DNA of 64,000 nucleotides from Lepas anatifera (Eukaryota; Arthropoda; Thecostraca; Lepadidae). The stretch is taken from the NCBI GenBank assembly GCA_034440635.1, contig JAOTON010000767.1:1-64000 (forward strand), written 5' to 3'. Under the pieces are notes generated by a model. It did not search any database, was not told the DNA's origin, and saw only the letters and a program-made list of their open reading frames with translations. The translations under genes and the position numbers were made by a program. This document shows positions 1 to 12,300 of this stretch, piece by piece; the stretch's first letter is position 1, and the number at the start of each line of letters is the position of its first letter.

Positions 1-429
1 TTCACATCTGTATGAACGCTTTCATGGAAAATCTAGCAGTCACAAACGACAGCGCGGAACGATCGGTGCAAATACATCATGGACTACACCGACGTTGCCC
101 GTGAAGGTGACATGAGGGCTCGGAACTGACAGTAGCCTGCGCACACCGTCTCCAAGCGCCGAATCTCGAAAAAGAGCTGGATGGCGTGCACGTGCTAAAA
201 ATATTAATATAGAACTAGAAGGAGCAGTCTAACAACATTTTGTCTGAGAACAAGTTTCCTTTCTATTCATGGGCTTCCGAATAAAACACATTAAAGCCCA
301 TTGGCTTGATGATATGGTGTGTCGTTCTGACTGCACCAATCGGTTGCGAAAAAAATGAAACAATCATATTTGTGCAATGAACGCCCCACTTTCCATGCCA
401 TTCACAGTCCCAGGGAAAAGAAATCTAGC

Positions 430-840
430 TATGCCCTTGAAAGCGGTTAAATTGTACAGACTGTGATGATTCTGGTCCATTTTCTTGAAAAAAACAATAA
501 TTTTCCCCACATTTCCCGCGATACCCCCAAAAAGTTTATAAGATCCGCCTCTGGCCAGTGATCTCGCAATTTGAAACTTCTTAGCTCCATAAAAGCATCA
601 AGAAGTGGTGCTTTACATCAATTTGAATGAGGGAAATAGGTTTTTCTGTTATAAGCTTTCCATATAAACCAATTTTCAAGCCAATACAACGGTTTTCCAT
701 TTTCATCAGTTAAAGGGGGGAGACCAAACCTCAAAGCATCGATTCAAAATTTTGCATGCTCATTATTAACTCAAAGGAGAATGTGGTGTCAACTGGCAAG
801 CTTGCACAGACGAAAAAGTGGTATTTTGGGACACCTTAAT
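430..840. repeat. Diverged direct repeat, copy 1
   Basis: This stretch recurs, diverged but collinear, at about 1241-1649. Shared landmarks are the phrase GATCCGCCTCTGGCCAGTGA, a 'cttcttagctc' block, and the final segment ending GTGGTATTTTGGGACACC. The 60 bases after it (TACTCCTGACACGACAA...) also recur near 1053-1120, so the first 1.65 kb is an imperfect tandem duplication of an ~0.8-kb unit. No coding potential is visible. It may be part of an unrecognised dispersed repeat. Confidence 0.75.
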
Positions 841-1240
841 TACTCCTGACACGACAATTCTGTAAAGGAACAAAAACATGGTATATTTCTTCTAACGGTC
901 ACAACGGTGTAAAGGAGTACTTCAGAGGTCGGCCTGCATGTTTTTCCCGTTGCTGACTTGTCTCTTCTTCATCATTGTATCTTTTCTTCGAGTATGCTGA
1001 AGGCATCGTACAATTTGGCTTCAGAAGACCGCTTCAACATTAAATGCAAATTACTCATGACACGACAACTCTGTAAAGGAACGAACACATGGAATATTCA
1101 TTCCAACGGTCACAATGGTACCATGCACTTATATCCGTAGTGATGCCGCAAATGGCTTTGTTTCCCGAAATCAGGCGAAGTACAATTTATAATTTGTCAT
1201 GTACATACCAGTAGCGGATGCAAGGAAAACCAATCCAGTC

Positions 1241-1649
1241 ATCCCCTTAAAAGTGATAAAACTCTACTCGCTTTGGCCAATTGTGGTCTATTTTCTTAAA
1301 AAGACACTGTTTTCCCATTTTGCTCATGTTACCCCCAAAAAAAGTTTATTAGATCCGCCTCTGGCCAGTGATACCACAATTCGGAACTTCTTAGCTCTCT
1401 AAAACGATGAAGAAGTGGTTTTACATCAATTTGTATGAGGGAAATATGTTTTCCTCTGTCATAAGCTTTCGAATGAACCCATTTTCGAGCCGATTCAACG
1501 ATTTTCGATTTTCACCAGTTTTGGGGGGCGGGGGGACCAAACCTCAAAGGATCGAATCCAAATTTTGCATGCTCATTACTAACTCAAAGGAGAATGCGGT
1601 GTCAACCGGCAAGCTTGCACAGACGAAAAAGTGGTATTTTGGGACACCC
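1241..1649. repeat. Diverged direct repeat, copy 2
   Basis: This is the second copy of the unit at 430-840, with many substitutions and small indels but the same order of landmarks. Its last bases, GGGACACCCTAATGTACTCC, run directly into the minisatellite. In copy 1 the equivalent place reads GGGACACCTTAATTACTCC. The satellite therefore seems to have grown from sequence at the edge of this repeat. Confidence 0.75.
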
Positions 1650-1651
1650 TA

Positions 1652-2890
1652 ATGTACTCCCCTACTGTCCGGAGCACCTGCAGCCAACCACTGACACATG
1701 TACTCCCCCACTGTCCGGTGCACCAGCAGCCAACCACTGACCCATGTACTCCCCACTGTCCGGTGCACCTGCAGCCAACCACTGACCCATGTACTCCCCC
1801 ACTGTTTGGTGCACCTACAGCCAACCACTGACTCATGTACTCCCCCACTGTCCGGTGCACCTGCAGCCAACCACTGACCCATGCACTCCCCCCACTGTCC
1901 GGTGCACCTGCAGCCAACCACAAACCCATGTACTCCCCTATTGTCCGGAGCACCTGCAGCCAACCACTGACACATGTACTCCCCCCACTGTCTGGAGCAC
2001 CTGCAGCCAACCACTGACCCATGTACTCCCCCCACTGTCCGGAGCACCTGCAGCCAACCACAGACCCATGTACTCCCCCACTGTCTGGTGCACCTGCAGC
2101 CAACCACTGACCCATGTACTCCCCACTGTCCGGAGCACCTGCAGCCAACCACAGACCCATGTACTCCCCCCACTGTTTGGTGCACCTGCAGCCAACCACA
2201 GACCCATGTACTCCCCCCACTGTCCGGTGCACCTGCAGCCAACCACTGACCCATGTACTCCCCCACTGTTTGGTGCACCTACAGCCAACCACTGACTCAT
2301 GTACTCCCCCCACTGTCCGGAGCACCTGCAGCCAACCACAGACCCATGTACTCCCCCCACTGTCCGGAGCACCTGCAGCCAACCACAGACCCATGTACTC
2401 CCCACTGTCCGGAGCACCTGCAGCCAACCACAGACCCATGTACTCCCCCCACTGTCCGGTGCACCTGCAGCCAACCACTGACCCATGTACTCCCCCACTG
2501 TTTGGTGCACCTACAGCCAACCACTGACTCATGTACTCCCCCACTGTCCGGAGCACCTGCAGCCAACCACTGACCCATGTACTCCCCCACTGTCCGGAGC
2601 ACCTGCAGCCAACCACAGACCCATGTACTCCCCACTGTCCGGAGCACCTGCAGCCAACCACAGACCCATGTACTCCCCTATTGTCCGGAGCACCTGCAGC
2701 CAACCACTGACCCATGTACTCCCCACTGTCCGGTGCACCTGCAGCCAACCACTGACCCATGTACTCCCCTCACTGTCCGGTGCACCTGCAGTCAACCACT
2801 GACCCATGTACTCCCCCACTGTCCGGAGCTCCTGCAGCCAACCACTGACCCATGTACTCCCCCCACTGTCCGGAGCACCTGCAGCCAACC
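1652..2890. repeat. 46-bp minisatellite, about 27 units
   Basis: This is a head-to-tail array of a ~46-bp unit whose core reads ACTGTCCGGTGCACCTGCAG, followed by CCAACCACTGACCCATGTAC and a C-run of 4-6 bases. Unit length varies with the C-run. Substitution variants (TCCGGAGC, TTTGGTGC, ACAGACCC, CTATTGTCC) recur in blocks, which suggests unequal exchange or gene conversion. Because 46 is not a multiple of 3 and stops are rare in the unit, long open frames occur on both strands. These are artefacts of the repeat. Confidence 0.97.
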
Positions 2891-5800
2891 CGCACCTGTG
2901 CTGCACTATTTGGAAACATCAGCAAACACGGCTACGCCATTTTTTGCTGAGTGGGTTTACTTTAATGACTGTACGGTTTGAATGGAAGGCCATATAGCTA
3001 TCCCCGCAGAGTCTGTGCAATATATTTATCTGAGCGTGCTGCTACATTGATCTATCCTGGCACCACGGTGTAAGGGCGGCTGCCATCTGTACGGAATGAC
3101 AGCACAGTTTGCCAACGGCGGGCGCCTGCAAACGGTGCCGACCAGGTCAGGTGACCCCGCGGTGACCTTGTCTGCTCATCTCTGACCTGTTACCCCACCA
3201 CGTGACTCATCACGTTACAGGGACAGCGGCCACTCCACCCAGCATAACTCCACGTCAGTGACACGTCACGATCGGCGCTGGGAGACAGAGACTTGTCTGA
3301 CGGCTCCGGGCAGCCGAGCCGCCCGACAGAAATGGCACCCGTCAGCCTCGAATTCCAGAAACATGAGTCCTCGATGACCTGAAAATAAGTCCTTGGTGAC
3401 CTGAAAATATCATCTTCCAGGGCTACCAAGTGAAGAGATTGCCTTCCTCATTTCGTTTGTTGTTTCCAGGAAAGAGATTGCCCAGAGGATCTTGTTGGAT
3501 TTCCATTTGCAGGAGAATTTCCAGGAAGGGTTATCTCTGACCATCGAATTCTCTCAGGAAGTCCCAGTATTACTTTAACATGTTTCCTGCATTCTTAATG
3601 TGTAAACTGACTCTATCTGGATGGAAGATAACTACATCTTTCTAAAATGAAAATCGTAAAATCAAATATAGTCATTAGGCAACCACATCAAATGATAGCC
3701 CTCCAGCTTCTGAACATGGAATTTGAGTCGGTAAGCATAGAGCTAGAAAGCAAAGTGAATCTAGGACAGCACTTCTGGAGGAGACCCTCATGTTGGCCTG
3801 GCTTTGTGTCCTGGCCTCATCTGGCCACTGGCCAGTCTGATGGCCCGCCAAGTGTTATCAACACCAACAGGAGAGCACTTCCAGCCCCTCCACCTCTCTG
3901 ACACTGTGTGACCGTGTCCTGAGTTGTGTGCACGCTTGCGAAACACTGGCGCTGACTCTACAGCCTCCCCGCTCTCTATCCCCACCCGCCACACACACAT
4001 GCTTGCACCCTCGCCCCCTGCCTCATCGCAACGCCAAACTGAACGAGTGCCCAGATGATCTATCTTACATCTACACAAGTCGCCCGCACCCGTGGCTAAT
4101 CACGTGCAATATCTGCCATCGCCGGTCACAGGTCACCGGTCAGTGTAGTCACCGCTTGTTAGCTGTCGCTCACTCGGCGAGGTCGTGATGATGGGGAGCG
4201 GGAGTGCGCCGCCCGCCGCCGCGGGGCGCCCACGGGGAAACGGCCGCCCTGGGACTCACCACCAGGGAGGGTACCATGGACTGGACGTCCCCACCAATCC
4301 CCCAACTTCCCTGTGGATCGGATTGATTTTCCTAGAGAGTTAGGATAAGTCCGGGCTTGTACATGGGTCTGGATTACCATGCCTGTTGATTTAGTTGATT
4401 TTTCGGGTAAGTATTGGGCTTAGATTGATACCTATACTGTAGAAACGGAGTGCGCTGGATTTCACGGGCAGACCTCTGATATGGATCAGGTTGGATTTGT
4501 ATTTTCTTGGCCATGACGGACTCTACTGCTCGCCGGGGGAGTACGGCGTTCGCCATCCCACGTCGTGTTCTGACCGTGATTTACTGCCTCTGCGAAGTGG
4601 ACGGGAACATGGCCCGGCGCAGGTCCTAAATCTTGATAACATGCTAGAAAATATCGACTGCCGTTGTTCCACTAAATAAATGTCAAGATGAAAAATTTTC
4701 AAAGTGGTTTTACAACACCTTTCTTCTCTGTCAAATCTTGAATGACATATTAGGTGACAGGATGGTTTATCTTAAATCATTTTGAACCAGCGTGGTTAAA
4801 TAGGGGAGCGTGCCCATATTTCATTTTCTTTTTCAGATTTTCTTCCGTTTTTCGCCGCGTCGGTGCGACTGCGTGAGTCATCGACTCCTCCTGTGGAGAG
4901 GGGGATGTATAAATGCGAATTTTATGCTCGTATTTGAGACGCCACCAAAATAGTTTATGGGTGCGAAGAGAGCGCAGGGACTTGGGGAATTATAAAAACT
5001 AAAGCGGATGTAACGTGGTTGGCTGAATTGCGAGCGACTCGGTGGCAGCTCATGTCACTAAGTGGAAAATTTGGCCCGCTGGTTCATTTTGGGCCGTCAA
5101 AAGAAACTGGCTCAGGTCAAATATTTGTTCCACATTGTGTGTCAACTCACCATCACAGCTCCCTTGCATCAAATAAAAAAAAAACTATGCTGCAATGCTC
5201 AAAATATGTTTTGCCTGGAGTTGAGTCAAGAATCGACCCCGAGCCCGGCTCACACACCCACTCGCAGTATTGGCTCTGTAGGATAATTTTCTGTCTGAAT
5301 CTGGGTTTACGCAAGTGTGGGATTGAGTGGGCATACACTCTCACGTAAATAAAAAGTTCGGTCACATCTCTCCCGCACCTGATAGGGTCAGAGAGTCAGA
5401 GTTTTCTCTCACTTAAAGTGACTCATCCTCCTTAAGTGGCGCACAAGTTTGTTGAAATGCATCCAAAGTCCTATACCAATATAAAAACATATTTTGGCGG
5501 TATAACTTAAACAAGCTCTTCCCAGCAACACTTTTAGCAGATGTGGAGCTTACTTCAATGTTTAGGGGTCTAACTCGGAAAAAATCGTAGAAAATGTGTT
5601 TCTTAGATAGTTGACCACAACCGGCTAAGGAGTAAAGCAAAGCTTTTCAGAAGGATGAGCCCTGCCAGGTTACACCATATGGATCCGCTCCCAAGTCATA
5701 ATTCATATAATGACCCTTGGAGATTGCTAATAGCCATTCACCCGGACCCAGGGGTCATAAAAAGTTTAATATCCACTTATATTATGAAAACTGGCTAACT

Positions 5801-7018
5801 TAGATGAACTTTACACCAAGGGTACATCAAGCGCTTACCATCTGTGGGACGCATCATCTCCGGGCCTGCACGGCTGCTGACACGTGCGCCCGACACAATC
5901 AAATTTACCCCTCTTCCCTTCGCATGGGATCGAAGAGGCGCGCTGCTGAAGAGGTTGTTGTCTTATTTATTAGTGGGGAGATGTTTTCTCACTGGAAGCT
6001 TAAAATCAAAAGGGTATCCATGAAATGAACTATTTTAATTGAGTGCACTTGCTCCATATTCTCTAAAATGTAAAAGCCGAACAGGTTCCAAAATTGATCG
6101 GAAGCTTACATACTGTTTTTCATATAGTTCCCAGTGAATATGCAGCTCGCATTGCTTATTCAGAGAAACTGCGATTTTCCTGAAACACAAATACTGTTTC
6201 GAAAATATTTGTCCATATTTGATAGATAGATCCAAATGAATAGTGTTTGGTACCCCTGAATAGCAAGGCGCTAATGTTAAACATCTGCTAGTCATGGAAC
6301 CCTCCCTGCATGCTCCGGCTGCCTCGTTATCCAGTCAATTTGATAATGTCTAGTGTGATGAGGTTGCATCAGCCGTCTGTGCTCCCGACAGACAGCCGCA
6401 CGCAGCACAGCTCAGAGCTCGCCACAAGACGCCGCCACAATCGAGCCGGCGACCGCGGCTGCGGTTCGGTCTGTCCCACAGCCCATTAATGCGGTTTCCA
6501 CCTGGTCCAATGGAATGCCGGCAGCTCTGACTGTCTGGAATCACACCACTCGCTGGAATTCCAGGTGTTTGAAAGGTGTGAAAGCCAAGCGCTGACCCCC
6601 GCCGTCGGCAATGTCGCGGCTGGCACCGGCGTGCAGACCGATGAATGAGGAGCAGCTCATCTCATCGCGCGCCTGCCAAGGCTACTGGCCACCTGAGAGG
6701 GTCGCGGCCGTCGAGGCTGCGCCGACTGGTCTTGAAAGGGTCTGATCCACGAAAATGAAGTGTCCGGTGATGCTTTCACAGCGGCCTTGACCGTTGCGTT
6801 GTCCTCCATTGTTCCTCGCCGCATCCTCACGATGGGGTAATTTGTACCCGTTAGCGTGTCAGGCTGGAAGGGCAGCCTTCTGAGTCTCGGCTGGTATTAT
6901 GATTAGTTTACTGGGCCTGACTCTAGGCTGGGCATTGGGTCTGACACTAACCAGCAATTCTATGAAATAAATTCCTATGATCAGTCTGATATTCGTTCAC
7001 GCTGATCCCCTCCCACCT

Positions 7019-7020
<2 letters not shown>
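2891..7020. other. Unique sequence with no supported gene
   Basis: I see no gene or recognisable element here. Open frames are short, overlap on both strands and lack repeats, domains or splice-compatible neighbours. GC-rich patches occur at about 3060-3350, 4170-4300 and 6360-6760. They could be unrecognised 5' exons or promoters, but nothing in the sequence decides this. Confidence 0.5.

Positions 7021-7068
<48 letters not shown>
7021..7068. repeat. (CT)n microsatellite
   Basis: This is an uninterrupted CT dinucleotide run of about 45 bases ending in CTTCAG. It resembles a polypyrimidine tract with an AG acceptor, but no credible exon follows, so it is annotated only as a simple repeat. 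Confidence 0.95.
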
Positions 7069-7705
7069 AGCCAAAACCATCCAAGGTGTCTTACTCTCCA
7101 AATATGTTTGCAAACCTGTACAAGCGTCCACAAACAAGACTTCTCCTGACCCATGAAGGTAGATTCATCCGCCATCAATTGCAGCCTGTGGTTTACAAAC
7201 ATTTCCCAATAGCGTGGCATTGGCTGCAACCCATTTACCCAGCACCTGTGTGTCGGGGTGCATTCTCCAGTCGCCAGGTCAGATTGTTGGCCACTCCGCA
7301 GCTGGGTGTAAACAGCCCCGGGGCGTCGATTAGACATACATTCAAAGCAGGTTCACGTCGCAATCGTTTGGGAGACTGCAGCAGCACGGGCCGAGACAAT
7401 AACGCACCTCTTAGGCAACCCACCCCCTTCGGTCACGCACGCGGCCAGTGCTCCTGTGCTTTGCCACGTGTCGCTCACAATCAGTGCCTGGTGAGGGGGC
7501 AATTACGGGCCGCACCAAGCGTTCGACCCGGTCCAGAGCCGAGAGAGCTTGTGCATCAACTAGTGTAGGGACAACTTGGATAGTAAACGGCGTACCCAAG
7601 CGAATGCACACAGTGATTTATGAAGCAGATTTATTTGAGCGTTGGGTGAAAAGTAGGAATCCAAGATTGTAATTGGTTTCGAACCTTCTTTTCCCACATC
7701 CAGGC
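7069..7705. other. Unique sequence, no supported gene
   Basis: The stretch is moderately GC-rich with overlapping short open frames on both strands (for example 7086-7568 +). None has recognisable family features. It ends at the TTAA that starts the first family-A element. Confidence 0.45.
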
Positions 7706-9771
7706 TTAACCCTCGCCCCACCGGGGGCGCCATCGATGGCCCCCCCTAAGGTTTTTCCGGGATAGCAGAAAAACGACGAGGCACAGCACCGCGGTTGGGA
7801 GCTCTACCTCTCACTGCATCATTTTCCCATCATCCCTGAAATTTTTTACCCCGGGTCACCCAAGGTCAGGTCACCAGACGAGGTCAACCAAGGTCACCTC
7901 ACTTCAACTTTAGAGCTCTGTAAGAGCTACATTTCAAAGTCGATCGATTTGAAACTTCCTACACTTTATGACCCTTCCAGGGTCTACAAGGTGTATATCC
8001 GAGATTTTTCGATTTCGTGCCCTGAGGTCAGGTCACGAGGCGACCTCTCCCATTGGAAAAGCATGGGGAAAAGCTATTTCATGATATAAAAGCCACACAA
8101 ATGATTGCAAATACTCAGACTGCTCAGAACAGCATTTTTGGACGCCCTTTCACGGATCCCAGGGGTCATATTTACCCTTTGACTTTTCCAAGGTCATCCA
8201 AGGTCACCAGAGGTCAAAAACAGTATTTTGACAATAACTTTTGACCTAATTAAGCTAGAGCAGTGAAACAAACACCATCGTGTTTGTCTTGACACTGGCT
8301 TTCATTTGATATACAGCAAGGTCACTTTATGACCTTTCGTGACCTCAGGTCATATTAGGTCACGAGGTGACCTCTGGAAGTCAAACCACTGGCGGGAGAT
8401 ATTTACGTTCCACATAGCGGAAAAAGTACTGGCAATTTCCTATCAAATGAACTTTACCAGGCCTCCAGAGCTCTAATGACATAAGAGTTATGACCAGTTT
8501 GCTTAACCCTCGCCCCACCGGGGGGCCATCGATGGCCCCCCTAAGGTTTTTCCAGGATAGCAGAAAAACGACGAGGCGCAGCACCGCGGTTGAGGGCTCT
8601 ACCTCTCACTGCATCATTTTCCCATCATCCCTGAAATTTTTTACCCCGGGTCATCCAAGGTCAGGTCACCAGACGAGGTCAACCAAGGTCACCTCACTTC
8701 ACCTTTAGAGCTCTGTAAGAGCTACATTTCAAAGTCGATCGATTTGAAACTTCCTACACTTCATGACCCCTCCAGGGTCTACAAGGTGTATATCCGGGAT
8801 TTTTCGATTTCGTGCCCTGAGGTCAGGTCACGAGGCGACCTCTCCCATTGGAAAAGCATGGGGAAAAGCTATTTCATGATATAAAAGCCACAAAAATGAT
8901 TGCAAATACTCAGACTGCTCAGAACAACGTTTTTGGACACCCTTTCACGGATCCCAGGGGTCATATTTGCCCTTTGACTTTTCCAAGGTCATCCAAGGTC
9001 ACCAGAGGTCAAAAACAGTATTTTGACAATAACTTTTGACCTAATTGAGCTAGAGCGGTGAAACAAACAGCATCGTGTTTGTCTTGTCACTGGCTTTCAT
9101 TTGATATACGGCAAGGTCACTTTTTGACCTTTCGTGACCTCAGGTCATATTAGGTCACGAGGTGACCTCTGGCGGTCAAACCACTGGCGGGAGGTCTTTA
9201 CGTTCCAAATAGCGGAAAAAGTACTGGCAATTGTCTATCAAATGTACTTTACCAGGCCTCAATAGCTCTAATGACATAAGAGTTATGCCCAGTTTGCTTA
9301 ATCATTGCATATTTGAGTGAAAATAGCCGATCTTAACCTAATTTGACCTCTGGAGGTCAAACCATTGACCTGAGCACTAAAACATGCGAAGTAATTTCTT
9401 ACTGAATTCACGCGAGCTTTCTATTGCACTTTGCAGATTTGCGCTAACGCCCATATTTTCGGAGTTAGAGGGGGGCCATCGATGGCCCCCTCGGTGGGGC
9501 GAAGGTGGCGCCGGACCCCCGGTGGGGCGCGGGTTAATCATTGCATATTTGAGTGAAAATAGCCGATCTTGACCTAATTTGACCTCTGGAGGTCAAACCA
9601 TTGACCTGAGCACTAAAACATGCGAAGTAATTTCTTACTGAATTCACGCGAGCCTTCTATTGCACTTTGCAGATTTGCGCTAACGCCAATATTTTCGGAG
9701 TTAGAGGGGGGCCATCGATGGCCCCCGGTGGGGCGAAGGTGGCGCCGGACCCCCGGTGGGGCGCGGGTTAA
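7706..9771 (-). mobile_element. Family A TTAA element A1, interrupted by A2
   Basis: The element begins TTAACCCTCGCCCCACC and ends GGTGGGGCGCGGGTTAA, with the palindrome CCATCGATGG flanked by G and C runs near each end. It is split at an internal TTAA by a second copy (8503-9537). Its two halves, 7706-8506 and 9534-9771, join as GTTTGCTTAATCATTGC, which is how uninterrupted copies read (for example 61338-61354 on the other strand). Net length is about 1.03 kb. The interior is dense in AGGTCA/TGACCT. No transposase is encoded. TTAA flanks and a terminus starting CCC fit a non-autonomous piggyBac-type element. Confidence 0.88.
8503..9537 (-). mobile_element. Family A TTAA element A2, full length, nested in A1
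   Basis: A complete ~1.03-kb family-A copy with TTAA at both edges, inserted in the same orientation into A1. Its termini match A1 closely, and both ends carry the CCATCGATGG palindrome. The right part (9470-9537) has the longer terminus with two GC blocks (CGAAGGTGGCGCCGGACCCC, then GGTGGGGCGCGGG). The only notable open frame, 8848-9039, is the same 63-codon frame found in other copies and is not considered a gene. Confidence 0.92.
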
Positions 9772-9966
9772 GTTATAGTTTACACCTATGGTAATTTTAC
9801 TGCTCCCGTCATTACAACAGTGCAAGGTAGTTCAGAAGTAGTAAGGAAGTTTCGTCAAGAGAAAAAGGCTACAAAAAGAAATTCTTACATAGTGATACCG
9901 TGTTCTGACCTTGCCGCCCCAGCAGCTCAGTTAGTAGAGAGAAGGTACTCAGAAACTTTGCAGTGG

Positions 9967-10133
9967 GAGATGGGTGGCTTAGTGGATTGCATCCCTGTCT
10001 TCTAAGCCATCGGTCCCGGGTTCAAGTCCCAGCGGAGCCTCTGAATAACTTAATCTGATTCCCCTAAATCCCCCCTCCCAACATGGTGAGAGTTGACACC
10101 GCCGCATGACCTAGACAGTTGGTGCGTCGTTAA
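9967..10133 (+). mobile_element. tRNA-derived SINE, head and body
   Basis: RNA polymerase III promoter boxes are visible: A box TGGCTTAGTGG at 9975-9985 and B box GGTTCAAGTCC at 10019-10029. The anticodon-arm region CTGTCTTCTAAGCCA resembles tRNA-Arg(TCT). The acceptor arms do not pair (5' AGATGGG against 3' CGGAGCC), so this is not a functional tRNA. A ~100-base non-tRNA body follows and ends GGTGCGTCG-TTAA. Its tail continues as ACAACAACT after the family-F element at 12301, so the SINE is split by that insertion. A tRNA-Arg pseudogene is the alternative reading. Confidence 0.6.
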
Positions 10134-12300
10134 CCCATTAACGCCCGCACCTACTTCCAGCTTTCAAATTGGCGAAAAAATGTTTTCCTATGCTTAGAAT
10201 ATGCCCAATAAGATGTTCCGAAAGTTTTAAATCAATGCCACTTTTAGATTCTGAGATATGACATCGGACAAAAATGACCCGCTGGGCGTTTGGGACATCG
10301 GCTGACACTGCGCGGCCGGCTCCCGGGCGGCGCTGTCACCGCACTCAGAGGCCCAATGCGCATCGCTTTTACTGCAGTTCTGTGAAGTGTTTTTATTTCC
10401 TCTTGTATATTGGCCATAGTAAAATGTTTGGACAGTTCTATGCTCTTAAGGTTTAATTAAAGACAACACTAACAGCATATTTGCAAATAGTATACAAACG
10501 TGGTTAACCTAGACTGATGATTTGCGGGGATAGACTAAAATTGTGAACATCTTAGTATTTTACGAATATTTGTGAATATCAAAGGTTTTGGGAAACCGTT
10601 TCTTTTGTCTCTACCCCCTTCCTTCTCCGCCTCCCAGACTTTGCGACTGATGCTCACTGAGCTTTCAACGAGAAATCGTAACATTCAGCATACAGATGAA
10701 AAGTTTTGAAAACTTAATCCGTTAGCTCCCCCACGCAGTGCACATTAGCTTGATTCATCTCCAAATCTTCAAACGGGTCCATTTCCATCTTTCCAACTTT
10801 TCTTTGGAACAAGTAGCGCGCTTCATAGTTGCATAAATGTGAACCTCCACATTTCCAGGCACGCTACTGCAGTAGCGTGCCTTACAATGACCATGGTCAT
10901 TGTAACGCTGGTAAGCTCATCATCTTTCTCATCCTCATGACTAATATATTTTGTGATGGTATGCTTATGATATGCATCTGATCCGCTCCGCTATCTTGCG
11001 CACTTAAAACAACTTATTTTGCTTCTTACCTGAAATCATTTGATCTGTGGCGTTGCTAACAACTATGCTTTCGATATTTTTATGTCTCCATGGCTGGAGA
11101 TTTCCTCTCGATCCAGGAGGGGTTCTGGATGGTTTAACGCTGGCACTGTAATCCAAGCCCTAAACAAAGTCTGTGGGAGACAAAAAATACAGGCAGGTAT
11201 TGACCCCCTCCTCCTAACCCCCGGGATGTTCACTCATGGTAGTTTCACTTGACTAGAACCAAGGAAAAATAATGGTAGTTGCGTTTTAGACAGCAGTTCT
11301 AGAACTTTCCAAGCTTTCACCCATTTTATACTGCTCCAGACGTTTGACACTGCACCATCACGTCAAAACAAACCAGCGCGGCGGCCGCGATAATTTCCAA
11401 CTCATTTCTGTCAGCTGGTCATTGGCTTTCAATCATTAGTGGGCACAAGGTGGCTAGGAAGGCTCAAGCCCCCCCTACTGAAATGTCAGTGTGCCTATAG
11501 CACATAAATGCATTACTGAGGGCTGTTCCGAGGCTATGGCGGGGGAGGCTCGAGACCCCTAACCCCCTCTCCCCCACCACCCAATGAAGTCCTGAAAATT
11601 GTATTTAATAACGCCTTTACACAAATACTGGAACCATCTTGCATGTTTCCGTTAAAATCATGTGATAATCATTCCCAAAATAAGACTGACCCCGAAAACG
11701 GTAGGAAGCATTTCGTGAACTTCAAAGTTTCCAAACGTATCGACATTGCACTAAAAATCTTCAGATTTGATGAAAAATATATAAACTGGCAACCCTGCAT
11801 TCGCAGGACCCACAATGCCTCCCTTCCCTCTAGGTAACATTGTGCACCTAACTCACCAGACGGGAGGACAGGACACATACTTTTCCTCATTTTCAGCGGC
11901 CCACAGATGTCCGCAACGCCCAGCGGGTCATTTTTGTCCGCTTCATATTTGACGATGTCTCATGGCAAAGCTGTTCAAGAAAATCTTACTCCTTCTTCAC
12001 CATCTGACTCCTAGTGGTCTTGGCTTAATGTCAATCATGCAAACCCTTTTCAGCTTTCCATATGTTATTGCGAGAAACAAAATTTGCAGAGCTATCTCAC
12101 GCTGGCCAAAACCTTGCCAAAATAAGTTCCACCAAAATCGTCCCATAAAAATCTAGAATTTTCAAATGCATTTTTCCAGCTTGTCCACGCTCTGAAACAC
12201 ACATGCATATCATAAACATGAAGATCACTTCACTGGCACCGATTCTGCAGCCTGTCAAAGTCAGAGGACAAAAATGACCCGCTGGGCGTTAATGGGTTAA
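10130..12300. mobile_element. Family F TTAA element, 2.17 kb, non-autonomous
   Basis: The ends are TTAACCCATTAACGCCC and its inverse GGGCGTTAATGGGTTAA, a 17-base terminal inverted repeat including the TTAA. A subterminal block GACAAAAATGACCCGCTGGG occurs at 10267-10286 and immediately inside the right terminus, and an inverted near-match lies at about 11916-11940. No transposase ORF is present. It sits in the SINE tail, and removing it with one TTAA restores GTCGTTAAACAACAAC. TTAA target and CCC start suggest a piggyBac-like internal-deletion derivative. Unlike families A to E, the interior is not rich in AGGTCA. Confidence 0.8.

Noticed and set aside
1579..2760. 393-codon minus-strand open frame with repeated QWLAAGAPDSGEYMG
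   Set aside because: It lies entirely on the 46-bp minisatellite. Frames stay open on both strands because the unit lacks stops, and the periodic peptide is a by-product.
1652..2890. CRISPR-like regular repeats
   Set aside because: Units are contiguous with no unique spacers and the genome is eukaryotic; this is a minisatellite.
7021..7568. Pyrimidine tract plus AG as a splice acceptor leading into the frame at 7086
   Set aside because: The tract is a pure CT microsatellite, and the downstream frame overlaps several antisense frames without any domain.
8848..9039. 63-codon frame starting MEKHGEKLFHDIKATKM, also at 8053, 19689 (-) and 62834 (-)
   Set aside because: It recurs because family A copies recur. 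It is broken in other copies (A4, A5, A9), has no recognisable domain and spans the half-site array.
9967..10040. Functional tRNA-Arg
   Set aside because: A and B boxes and the anticodon arm are tRNA-like, but the acceptor stem does not pair and a SINE body follows.
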